Source: CAYHBO01 sp964354855 (lineage in GTDB: Bacteria; Babelota; Babeliae; Babelales; RVW-14). Taken from it: 20,683 bases of DNA. The translations under genes were made by a program, and so were the position numbers. The notes below the pieces were generated by a model. It ran no database searches, was not told where the DNA came from, and saw only the letters and a list, made by a program, of their open reading frames with translations. Shown here piece after piece: positions 14,507 through 20,683 of the stretch. Numbering within the stretch: the stretch's first letter is position 1; the number at the start of each line of letters is the position of its first letter. The DNA lies in NCBI GenBank assembly GCA_964354855.1, contig CAYHBO010000026.1, forward strand, positions 1-20,683, read 5' to 3'.

Positions 14507-14556
14507 CACTCACCCCTGCCTCAGCACATCCGCAACAGCAATATGCCGTGAGCGTT
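14507..14556. repeat. Direct repeat right copy: 3' end of the intact LolC/E-like gene
   Basis: Partner of 13715-13764 (47 of 50 identical). Here it is the functional C-terminal coding end of the permease plus 3 bases beyond the stop. Together the two copies bracket a 742-base cassette (13765-14506) holding only the toxin-antitoxin operon and its promoter. Confidence 0.88.
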
Positions 14557-15829
14557 GTGCCGGGTACCAGGTGGCAATAAAGCCAATCAAGAGGGTCACC
14601 ACAAACACAATCACAAAGAGTTCTACTTCCATGCGTGCCGGCAAGTGAGAAACATAGTAAACATCAGGCAATTCAATGCATGGGTAGGTCTCAAGTAGGT
14701 ACCCAACCAAAGCTGCTGCGGCAAGCCCAATGGTTGATGCAAAAAACGTAACCGTCATGCCCAAGTATAAAAACACATTACGAATAGAACTACCTGCAAG
14801 CCCCATGGCTTTAAAGATAGCCACATCTCGCTGTTTTTGTTGAATCTGCATAAACAACAACGAAACCATATTCATGCTAGCAACAAGGCTGATCAACATG
14901 ATAATTAAAAACATCATGTATTTTTCAAGTTTTAATGATGAAACAATTGCTGGATAAAGCTCTTTCCAGGTCTGCACCTGTAAGTTTGGCAAGCGCGCTT
15001 TAAGACTCGTTACCACTTCTTCTTCTACCAAGTCTGCGTTAAAGAAAGACTTAAAGTAAAACATTAACTTTTTAATAAAAAAGGCGCTCGTACTGAGGAG
15101 GCTCAAAGAGCCATCTCGAAGTATATGACGCGCCGCGACATCATCAATCGTCAGAGTCAAGTAGTCAACACCCTCTTCATCATAAAGCTCGTGTAACAAA
15201 TCCAACGAGATAAAAGCAAAATTGCTATCATACTCTTCAAGTCCAACTTTAAAAATCCCCCTGATAGTAAAGTTCTTTTTTTTGAGTAATATTTTCTTCT
15301 TCCCACCAGGTTCAGGAATCATGAGCGTCACCTCATCTCCCACATGCAGAGACAAATTTTGAGCGGTTTTATATCCAATGATAATGCCGTCATCGGCAAG
15401 AAGATCTGGGAAGGTATGGTTTCCGGGTAAAATAACTTTACTCGCAATATTCGTCACCGCAGTCTCATGCTCAGGATTAATTCCCTTCAAGATCATGACA
15501 TTCTGCGTATCATCTTTATCAAGAATCGCCTGTTTTAAACTATACCCGCTGACTCCTTTGAACATCGAACCGTAATCATGCACCAACTGTTCACGAATTT
15601 CATCATAGCTCAGCCTATTGCCGGGCGCAGAGATCAGGATTTGTGCATTAATCCCCTGCATTTTTTCATGCACCACTTTTTCAAAGCCATTGGTAATGAT
15701 CAACGTCAACATCAAGGCAAAAGTTCCAATAAAAATACCCAGGAAGCAAACCTTAATCATGAACGAAATATTCTTATCCTTGTGCTTAAAGCGTAAATAA
15801 CGCCAGGCTATGAAAGAGGCAATACTCAT
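14510..15829 (-). CDS. lolC/E-like: LolC/LolE-type ABC transporter permease
   Basis: 439 residues, close to the family's 400-415, from ATG at 15829 with AGAAGGA upstream. It is an inner-membrane permease of the lipoprotein-release (LolCDE) family in the MacB/FtsX superfamily. TM1 is at about 23-47, then a long periplasmic MacB-type domain (50-300), then three TM segments at about 306-328, 350-378 and 402-422. Family signatures are present: FIAWRYLRFK at the start, DVAIFKAMGLAGSSI between TM2 and TM3, and YPAQRSRHIAVADVLRQG at the end. The ATPase partner (LolD) is not in the window. It should move lipoproteins towards the outer membrane, assuming a normal Lol system. Its last 16 codons are repeated at 13715-13764. 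Confidence 0.88.
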   Translation of the reverse strand: MSIASFIAWRYLRFKHKDKNISFMIKVCFLGIFIGTFALMLTLIITNGFEKVVHEKMQGINAQILISAPGNRLSYDEIREQLVHDYGSMFKGVSGYSLKQAILDKDDTQNVMILKGINPEHETAVTNIASKVILPGNHTFPDLLADDGIIIGYKTAQNLSLHVGDEVTLMIPEPGGKKKILLKKKNFTIRGIFKVGLEEYDSNFAFISLDLLHELYDEEGVDYLTLTIDDVAARHILRDGSLSLLSTSAFFIKKLMFYFKSFFNADLVEEEVVTSLKARLPNLQVQTWKELYPAIVSSLKLEKYMMFLIIMLISLVASMNMVSLLFMQIQQKQRDVAIFKAMGLAGSSIRNVFLYLGMTVTFFASTIGLAAAALVGYLLETYPCIELPDVYYVSHLPARMEVELFVIVFVVTLLIGFIATWYPAQRSRHIAVADVLRQG

Positions 15830-15897
15830 GGGAAATCCTTCTAAGAGTTAGATATCTTTAGGAACTATGACTATGTACAGCGAGCCGCTACCAGACT

Positions 15898-15985
15898 TGT
15901 CATCCTGAACTTGTTTCAGGATCCAGGCCTTTTTACTTACATTTTTATTATTTTGATTAGATCCTGAAACAAGTTCAGGATGACA
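15898..15985. repeat. Perfect 26-bp inverted repeat (GTCATCCTGAAC...family)
   Basis: The left arm at 15898-15923 and right arm at 15960-15985 are perfect reverse complements (TGTCATCCTGAACTTGTTTC, then AGGATC), with a 36-base AT-rich spacer. Each arm's core, CCTGAACTTGTTTCAGG, is itself an imperfect palindrome. It shares the outer GTCATCC...GGATCC frame with the element at 490-662. It lies between the divergent permease and pgk genes, so it is not placed as a terminator for either. Confidence 0.88.
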
Positions 15986-16049
15986 ATCAAGATTTGAACG
16001 TAAAAATTAGTTATAAACAAGCTTGCGCTGCTTGTAAAGGGAGATATCG

Positions 16050-17258
16050 ATGAAACTGCTCAGCATTCAAGACCTACCACTGAACGGAAAACGTGTTTTT
16101 CTTCGAGCCGACTTAAACGTGCCCCTCAGCAACGGCACCATCATCGATGATTACCGCTTGAAAGCGATCTTGCCCACCATTGATTACTTGCTTAAGCACC
16201 AAGCTAAAATTATTTTGGCTACCCACATCGGACACCCTGATGCTCATGCACAAACAAATTTTTTTGATCCCGAGCTCTCTACCAAACTTCTCGTCCCCTG
16301 GTTCAAAGCACATGGTTACACCATTGAACGTGAACGCGACCTGCACACGGCTCAGAGAAAAAGCTTTATCGATCCTGGAAAAATTCTGCTACTCGAAAAT
16401 TTACGATTTTTTAACGGCGAAACAGAACATAACTCGCTTTTTGCCAACCTGCTAGCCAACATGGCTGACCTCTACATCAATGACGCTTTTGGACTTATCC
16501 ACCGGCACGACTGTTCAATCACCCTACTACCAGAACTTTTTTCACCAGAACATCGCGGCGTTGGTTGCTTGATCCAACATGAAATAGCTGAGCTTTCCCA
16601 ACTTAAAGAACAGCCACAACAACCATATCTCATGGTTCTTGGTGGGAAGAAAATAAAGGATAAAATAGCGCTACTCGATAATCTACTCCTACTCGCACCG
16701 GAACAACGACCACAAAAGCTCCTCCTAGGTGGCGCCATCGCCAACACCTTTTTAAGCGCTCAAGGGTTGGGAATGGGAAAATCGTTGATTGATAACACTG
16801 CAATAGCTTTTGCCCTTGAATTTTTAACTAAAGCACAAAAATCCGGGGTTGCAATCATGCTACCAAGCGACCTAATGATCACGTTATCGGACGGAACCAC
16901 AGCACCCTACCCGACCAATGCCATACCTCGAACTGGTACGGCCGTTGATATTGGTCCAAACAGCATCATCAGCTACACCAAAGAAATCGACCAAGCACAG
17001 ACAATCTTTGCCAATGGTACTATGGGAATTTATGAACAAGAAAATGCTGTAACAGGCACAAAAACTATCTTTCAAGCTATGGCCAATGGCGATGCCCACA
17101 CGGTAATCGGTGGCGGTGATGCGGTAGCAGCACTACATACCTTCGGCTTGGAAGATAAGATCGACTTTATCTCAACTGGTGGTGGCGCAACTCTGGCATT
17201 CTTGAGCCATGGAGAGATAGAAGAATTACCGGGATTAAAGATAATGAAAAAGCCATAA
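16050..17258 (+). CDS. pgk: Phosphoglycerate kinase
   Basis: 402 residues, normal for PGK; ATG at 16050 has AAAGGGAG upstream. It transfers phosphate from 1,3-bisphosphoglycerate to ADP in the cytoplasm. Family motifs are in order: LRADLNVP (18-25), DYR (R36), THIGHP (58-63), LLENLRFFNGE (R119), NDAFGLIHRHDCS (R152), LGGKKIKDKI (K201, K205), GGAIANTFL, DIGPNS, NGTMGIYE and GGGDAVAA, then STGGGATLAFL. Departures from consensus are H62 where SHxGRP has a substrate-binding arginine, NGTMG for NGPMG, GGGDA for GGGDT and HRHDCS for HRAHAS. The other basic substrate contacts are kept, so it is probably active. It stands alone, divergent from the permease, with no other glycolytic gene beside it. 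Confidence 0.95.
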   Translation: MKLLSIQDLPLNGKRVFLRADLNVPLSNGTIIDDYRLKAILPTIDYLLKHQAKIILATHIGHPDAHAQTNFFDPELSTKLLVPWFKAHGYTIERERDLHTAQRKSFIDPGKILLLENLRFFNGETEHNSLFANLLANMADLYINDAFGLIHRHDCSITLLPELFSPEHRGVGCLIQHEIAELSQLKEQPQQPYLMVLGGKKIKDKIALLDNLLLLAPEQRPQKLLLGGAIANTFLSAQGLGMGKSLIDNTAIAFALEFLTKAQKSGVAIMLPSDLMITLSDGTTAPYPTNAIPRTGTAVDIGPNSIISYTKEIDQAQTIFANGTMGIYEQENAVTGTKTIFQAMANGDAHTVIGGGDAVAALHTFGLEDKIDFISTGGGATLAFLSHGEIEELPGLKIMKKP

Positions 17259-17306
17259 CTAAGATCTTTAACACATTTTTTAATACAAACCCTAGAATTT
17301 TCAGTC

Positions 17307-17312
17307 TATAAT
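17307..17312 (+). promoter_or_regulatory. Possible -10 element for the secreted-kinase gene
   Basis: TATAAT about 55 bases upstream of the ATG at 17368, within an AT-rich gap of 109 bases after pgk. The TACAAA at 17284-17289 is a poor -35 at 17 bases spacing. I see no strong terminator hairpin after pgk. Confidence 0.35.
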
Positions 17313-17367
17313 TATGTATTATTATTTCATAATAGAAAACTAATAACACATAACACTGGAGAATTAT

Positions 17368-18588
17368 ATGAAATCAAAATTATTATACTTAACAATAATA
17401 TTAATGACTGTTACGGTAAATAATGAACTTAAAGCTGAAACAGGCATACATAGTTTTAATCAACAAGCGGCGCTAGAAAATACCAACAAACCAACACTTC
17501 ACCGTAGCAGTAGTGTTGAAAGAATCGCACAACGATTAAGCGGCTCAAAAATTCCAGTCGATAATGTTAACTTTGCGTCAGAAGATCTCGTAAATGGATA
17601 CCCAACCAAAGAAGCGCTTGCAACCATACTTACAAAATACTATCCAAGTCTTGAGAATGCCATCGTCAAAGAAAGCTCCGGCGGGTCTAACACCGGTAAA
17701 ATCTTTTCTGTTTATCCAAAAAAAACCCCAAAAAAACCGATCCTTTTTTTAAAAATTAATAGGACCGGTAAAGATTCAGATAATCTTCGTAAAATACAAA
17801 AAAGTGCCGTTGGACGTCTTGGAACAAAACATATGGGCAACATGAACTTTCCCATAATAATGAGTGTTGAACGATTTCTTACGTTTGATGATAAAACAAT
17901 TGAAATTACAAATTCAGCTCGTGGCTTACCAGCAATAGATCTGCTTAATGATAAAGAACACGCTGAAGATTGCGCAAGCGCTATTGGAACCACTTTAGCG
18001 AACTACCATCTAGCATTTATGAAATTTGTCGATCCAAAAAACCCTAAGACCTGGCGTACCGCAATTCACGGAGACTTTCATCCAGGAAATGTGTTTTTTC
18101 ACAAGGCAAAAGAGTTTTCCCGCGTTTATTTCATTGATACTGAAACAATCGCAAAATCATTAGATAAACCAGAATTAATCAACTTTGATTTATTCAGATT
18201 TGTCTTTCAGTCACTTTTTTTCTGGGGCTGGCTTGTAGATAAAGATGAAACACAATGGAAAACGATAACTGCAGCCTATCGATCTTTTATAAAAAGCTAT
18301 ATCAACGCTTATCCAGAAGATAAAAGAACATATATCTCTTCTTATATACATGACCTTATCAATAAAAAAATTGATTTTGCATTGAAAGTAGTCAAAGACG
18401 AAAAAACCCTTAAAGGCGAAGAGAACGATGATCTGTTCGAAGAAATTTCTAAGTTTCAACAAGAAGAACAACACCCACTAATAGCTTTTTGTGATTCAAT
18501 CCAAGGATTAAAAAATCCTACAAAAGCCAAAGCAATAGAAAAAATACTTAAGGAATTTAAGAAGCAGTTGGATGCGATAGGAGAGTAA
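17368..18588 (+). CDS. Signal-peptide-bearing APH/choline-kinase-fold phosphotransferase
   Basis: 406 residues, ATG at 17368 with TGGAGAA upstream. Residues 1-23 are a signal peptide (MKSKLLYLTIILMTVTV, ending LKA before ET). The rest looks like an aminoglycoside-phosphotransferase-type kinase: a glycine-rich SSGGSNTGKIF (103-113), a candidate ATP-binding lysine K129 in FLKIN, the catalytic loop IHGDFHPGNVFF (H234, D236, N241) and the metal-binding D257 in YFIDTE. About 130 residues of helices follow, as in APH enzymes. Catalytic residues are all present, so activity is plausible. The substrate is unknown. A kinase fold outside the cytoplasm is unusual; export towards a host is an inference. 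It is convergent with the next gene, with 2 bases between stops. Confidence 0.82.
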   Translation: MKSKLLYLTIILMTVTVNNELKAETGIHSFNQQAALENTNKPTLHRSSSVERIAQRLSGSKIPVDNVNFASEDLVNGYPTKEALATILTKYYPSLENAIVKESSGGSNTGKIFSVYPKKTPKKPILFLKINRTGKDSDNLRKIQKSAVGRLGTKHMGNMNFPIIMSVERFLTFDDKTIEITNSARGLPAIDLLNDKEHAEDCASAIGTTLANYHLAFMKFVDPKNPKTWRTAIHGDFHPGNVFFHKAKEFSRVYFIDTETIAKSLDKPELINFDLFRFVFQSLFFWGWLVDKDETQWKTITAAYRSFIKSYINAYPEDKRTYISSYIHDLINKKIDFALKVVKDEKTLKGEENDDLFEEISKFQQEEQHPLIAFCDSIQGLKNPTKAKAIEKILKEFKKQLDAIGE

Positions 18589-18590
18589 TA

Positions 18591-19820
18591 TCACTTCACG
18601 CCATCATAATTCAACCACTTCTGATTAACCCCCGGATTAATCCAGAGCATTGATGAAAGCGAACGATCTGACTCATTAAACGAAAGCTTTAAGCCTTGAA
18701 AATCAAGGTCTTTGCACGCTTCAAGTTTATTGATCAAAGTATTTGGCGTCAGCACTTCGCCCTGCGCTAAAATTTGCTTACTACAATGCTCAGCCAGCGC
18801 AAAGTTAATAAACGTTTCTAGGTAAATGGGAGAATCTGCATTGCTGGATAAAAAGCCAGCCATGATTTTTTTATATTCTTTAATAAGCGGCAAATCGGCC
18901 TGCTGATCAGGATTTGGCACCACCGAGGTAACCACGATATTCATACCTAAGGCAGTCTTTAAAATCCCCTGAATCGCGTTCAATTCAGACATTCCTAAGA
19001 AAAGTGTCTCATGCAGCTTCTTATCAAGCGCATGCCGAATAAACGTATAAGCAGGTCTAGCTCGGGCTAGACAGAGCACAACATTGGGCGCTTGTGGCGC
19101 AATTTTATCAATCGCTTTTTCAATTTCCACCGTCCCCTGAGGGTATGAGGCTTCGGCAACTACTTTTACATCAGCATATTTTGCAAGCAATTGCTTACTG
19201 GTAGCCAGCAACTTTTCCCCCCATAAACTTTCTTCATACAGCAACCCAATACTCGTTTTATGCCGTTCCTTCACCGCATAAGAAATCAATGCCTCAAGCT
19301 CTTTGGTGTGCGATGGACGAAAGTAAATGACATTACGATACTTTGGGGTACGTAAATTCTCAAGCCCTTCCAGCGGAAATAGAAGCATCAACTCGTTATT
19401 TTTCAATCTTGATTCAAGCGATAAAAAAAGTTCGGTCCCAATAAAACCAAGGAATAATGAAGATTTTTTCATAAGCTCAATCGCTTTTTCTTCACGCTCA
19501 TGGCCTGCTATCTCACAATTCCCTTCCTGCTTAAACACAAAGGACCGATCTGTATTTGATTGATAAAGATAGTGGTGATACCCACGCAAGTAACTTCCCA
19601 TCGAAGCTAACATTTTATTACCAGAGATTGCTCGATCACCTTGTATTGGCAACACAGTGCTAAACGGAATCATTAAGGAATTTCTCACGCGTTGCGGCAC
19701 CGCTAAGACAGTATCATTAAATAATTTTTTAGGGGCTGGCGGCGTAGGAAGTACGATTGAAGCATTTATTAATGACGGGAACAACATAAGAACAAATAGA
19801 TAGTTCACAAACCGATTCAC
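18591..19820 (-). CDS. Periplasmic binding protein of branched-chain amino-acid receptor type (Peripla_BP_6-like)
   Basis: 409 residues from a GTG at 19820 with GGGAG seven bases upstream. Residues 1-20 are a signal peptide (MNRFVNYLFVLMLFPSLINA). Residues 50-390 resemble type I periplasmic binding proteins: MIPFSTVLPIQGDRA at the first strand, FLGFIGTELF, the lobe-crossing TSIGLLYEESLWGEKLL, then PNVVLCLARARPAYTFIRHA and LGMSELNAIQGI. This matches LivJ/LivK-type solute receptors, which normally feed an ABC importer. No permease or ATPase gene is beside it, so it is an orphan here; a sensory or scavenging role is possible. The ligand cannot be told. Confidence 0.75.
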   Translation of the reverse strand: MNRFVNYLFVLMLFPSLINASIVLPTPPAPKKLFNDTVLAVPQRVRNSLMIPFSTVLPIQGDRAISGNKMLASMGSYLRGYHHYLYQSNTDRSFVFKQEGNCEIAGHEREEKAIELMKKSSLFLGFIGTELFLSLESRLKNNELMLLFPLEGLENLRTPKYRNVIYFRPSHTKELEALISYAVKERHKTSIGLLYEESLWGEKLLATSKQLLAKYADVKVVAEASYPQGTVEIEKAIDKIAPQAPNVVLCLARARPAYTFIRHALDKKLHETLFLGMSELNAIQGILKTALGMNIVVTSVVPNPDQQADLPLIKEYKKIMAGFLSSNADSPIYLETFINFALAEHCSKQILAQGEVLTPNTLINKLEACKDLDFQGLKLSFNESDRSLSSMLWINPGVNQKWLNYDGVK

Positions 19821-20144
19821 GGGAAACTCCCTTATAAAAAAACTAAACCCTGAATCCCCGCATTCGCGAGAACGACGTGTCCTAAAGTAAAATAAATCTT
19901 TAAAAATACCTTAAAATTTGTCAGGTACTGAAACCAAACATATATTTTTAATAGTGACAAGCAAATCTAAGGTAAGTCAACAGAGAGCGGCTCCTCACAA
20001 ACAAAGAATAACAAACAACACTAGATTTCCAGCTTACTCTAAGGGGCATTAGCAAGTAAAAACAATATTTTTTATTGACTTACTTCTTATCCTCTTGCCA
20101 CCATAACCATGTCTTTTTTTGTATTATTTTTTTGTAAGAAAGTG
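19821..20144. other. Gene-free divergent gap of 324 bases
   Basis: AT-rich, with no credible coding frame. It holds the solo repeat arm at 19852-19880 and the upstream regions of the two divergent genes. A TTGACT at 20075-20080 could be a -35 for the plus-strand gene, but no good -10 follows at normal spacing. Confidence 0.5.
19852..19880. repeat. Solo arm of the dispersed palindromic repeat
   Basis: GAATCCCCGCATTCGCGAGA followed by ACGACGTGT matches the right arm of the element at 622-664 with a few changes. No partner arm is found within 200 bases, so this is a degenerate or solo copy, about 30 bases upstream of a minus-strand gene start. Confidence 0.7.
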
Positions 20145-20683
20145 ATGAGCGATATGTGGATTGTACTTGAACGTTTGGGTGATATCCTTGGGGCATTGTG
20201 GTTAAGAATTGCTTTTTTTCTTTTTATGTTTATTTACATCATTGGGGTATTTTTCTACGCACTTTCCTCGTTTCGAAGTAATGACCCATATCCAAAAGTT
20301 AAAGCAATATCACTAGCAATGCGACGTGAATTTCGTGACTTTTCATCACAAGTTCGTGCAGGACTTTTCATTAATAGTTTCCCTGAGTTTGATTTTACCA
20401 AGAATAATTTTGTTGTTGATGCCATGGTCTGGTTTGACTACAACAAAAGCGAATTGATGCTCAGCACCATTGATAAATTCTCCTTTGAAAATGCTGAAAT
20501 AAAATACAAATCACCAGCAAAAATTCGCCGCTACGATGATCGCGTTTTGGCAAAGTATCAGGTAAAATTTAGCATAAAAACTGACGTAGATTTCCATCGA
20601 TTTCCGCTTGAGGATCATACGTTGTCATTAGTACTTCTCAATGATAGCGTGTCAGCTGAGGAAATGTATTTTAACGATGATAT
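20145..20683 (+). CDS. Membrane protein with extracytoplasmic domain, N-terminal part (possibly pLGIC-like; cut by window edge)
   Basis: The frame is open from ATG at 20145 to the window end (179 full codons, no stop). In-frame starts at 20109 (no ribosome-binding site) and 20154 are alternatives; AAGAAAG precedes 20145 closely. Residues 17-42 are a strong TM segment (RIAFFLFMFIYIIGVFFYAL), followed by a hydrophilic domain. The stretch VDAMVWFDYNK, then SFENAEI, then DFHRFPLEDHTLSLVLLN recalls the beta-sandwich of pentameric ligand-gated channels, in which FPFDxQxL is the mark. Here the aspartate and glutamine positions read E-D-H. I treat this only as a possible relationship, since the C-terminal half that would hold channel helices is missing. 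Confidence 0.6.
   Translation, partial: MSDMWIVLERLGDILGALWLRIAFFLFMFIYIIGVFFYALSSFRSNDPYPKVKAISLAMRREFRDFSSQVRAGLFINSFPEFDFTKNNFVVDAMVWFDYNKSELMLSTIDKFSFENAEIKYKSPAKIRRYDDRVLAKYQVKFSIKTDVDFHRFPLEDHTLSLVLLNDSVSAEEMYFNDD

Noticed and set aside
15578..15800. Plus-strand frames inside the permease gene
   Set aside because: They are antisense shadows of the conserved N-terminal coding region of the LolC/E-like gene.
1..20683. tRNA or rRNA genes
   Set aside because: No cloverleaf-type sequence or conserved rRNA stretch was noticed on either strand; a dedicated scan was not possible here.

Overview
The window is AT-rich bacterial DNA with tightly packed genes. Twelve of the twenty intact or edge-cut genes encode proteins with an N-terminal signal or membrane-leader segment. 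The few recognisable housekeeping genes are rpiB, pgk and a LolC/E-type permease. The LolC/E-type permease and a possible lipoprotein point to a Gram-negative envelope. Many lineage-specific secreted or coiled-coil proteins, an AAA/PD-(D/E)XK ATPase, dispersed GTCATCC...GGATCC palindromes and a Doc toxin cassette suggest a host-associated bacterium. Candidate phylum Dependentiae (TM6) is my best guess, but no rRNA or marker set is present to prove it.

Layout. (1) 1-772: an edge-cut minus-strand secreted protein, then a gap holding a palindromic repeat element. (2) 773-2176: an unrecognised secreted/membrane protein. (3) 4860-2171, minus strand: an operon of a possible lipoprotein, ribose-5-phosphate isomerase B, and an AAA ATPase fused to a PD-(D/E)XK nuclease-like domain. 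(4) 4982-5929: a REC-GGDEF response regulator. (5) 5941-13710: the most unusual part, two paralogous operons. Each starts with nearly the same 89-bp leader. Each then carries gene(s) whose products begin with a hydrophobic leader ending in LLAPP, followed by gene(s) for signal-peptide/coiled-coil/single-TM proteins. In the first operon one of these genes (478 codons) is present as two apparently identical tandem copies. (6) 13715-14556: an AbrB/MazE-type antitoxin plus Doc toxin pair bracketed by 50-bp direct repeats of the 3' end of the next gene. (7) 15829-14510: the LolC/E-like permease. (8) 16050-20683: pgk, a signal-peptide-bearing APH-fold kinase, an orphan periplasmic binding protein of the branched-chain amino-acid receptor type, and an edge-cut membrane protein that may resemble pentameric ligand-gated channels.

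How the parts fit. RpiB (pentose phosphate) and PGK (lower glycolysis) are the metabolic core, and the permease serves lipoprotein export. The two paralogous operons look like an expanding envelope or secreted system of unknown function. Shared leaders, shared promoter blocks, shared cysteine and AGDY motifs and fresh duplication all point to recent diversification. I recognise no known function for these proteins. I saw no tRNA, rRNA, CRISPR array, transposase or integrase.
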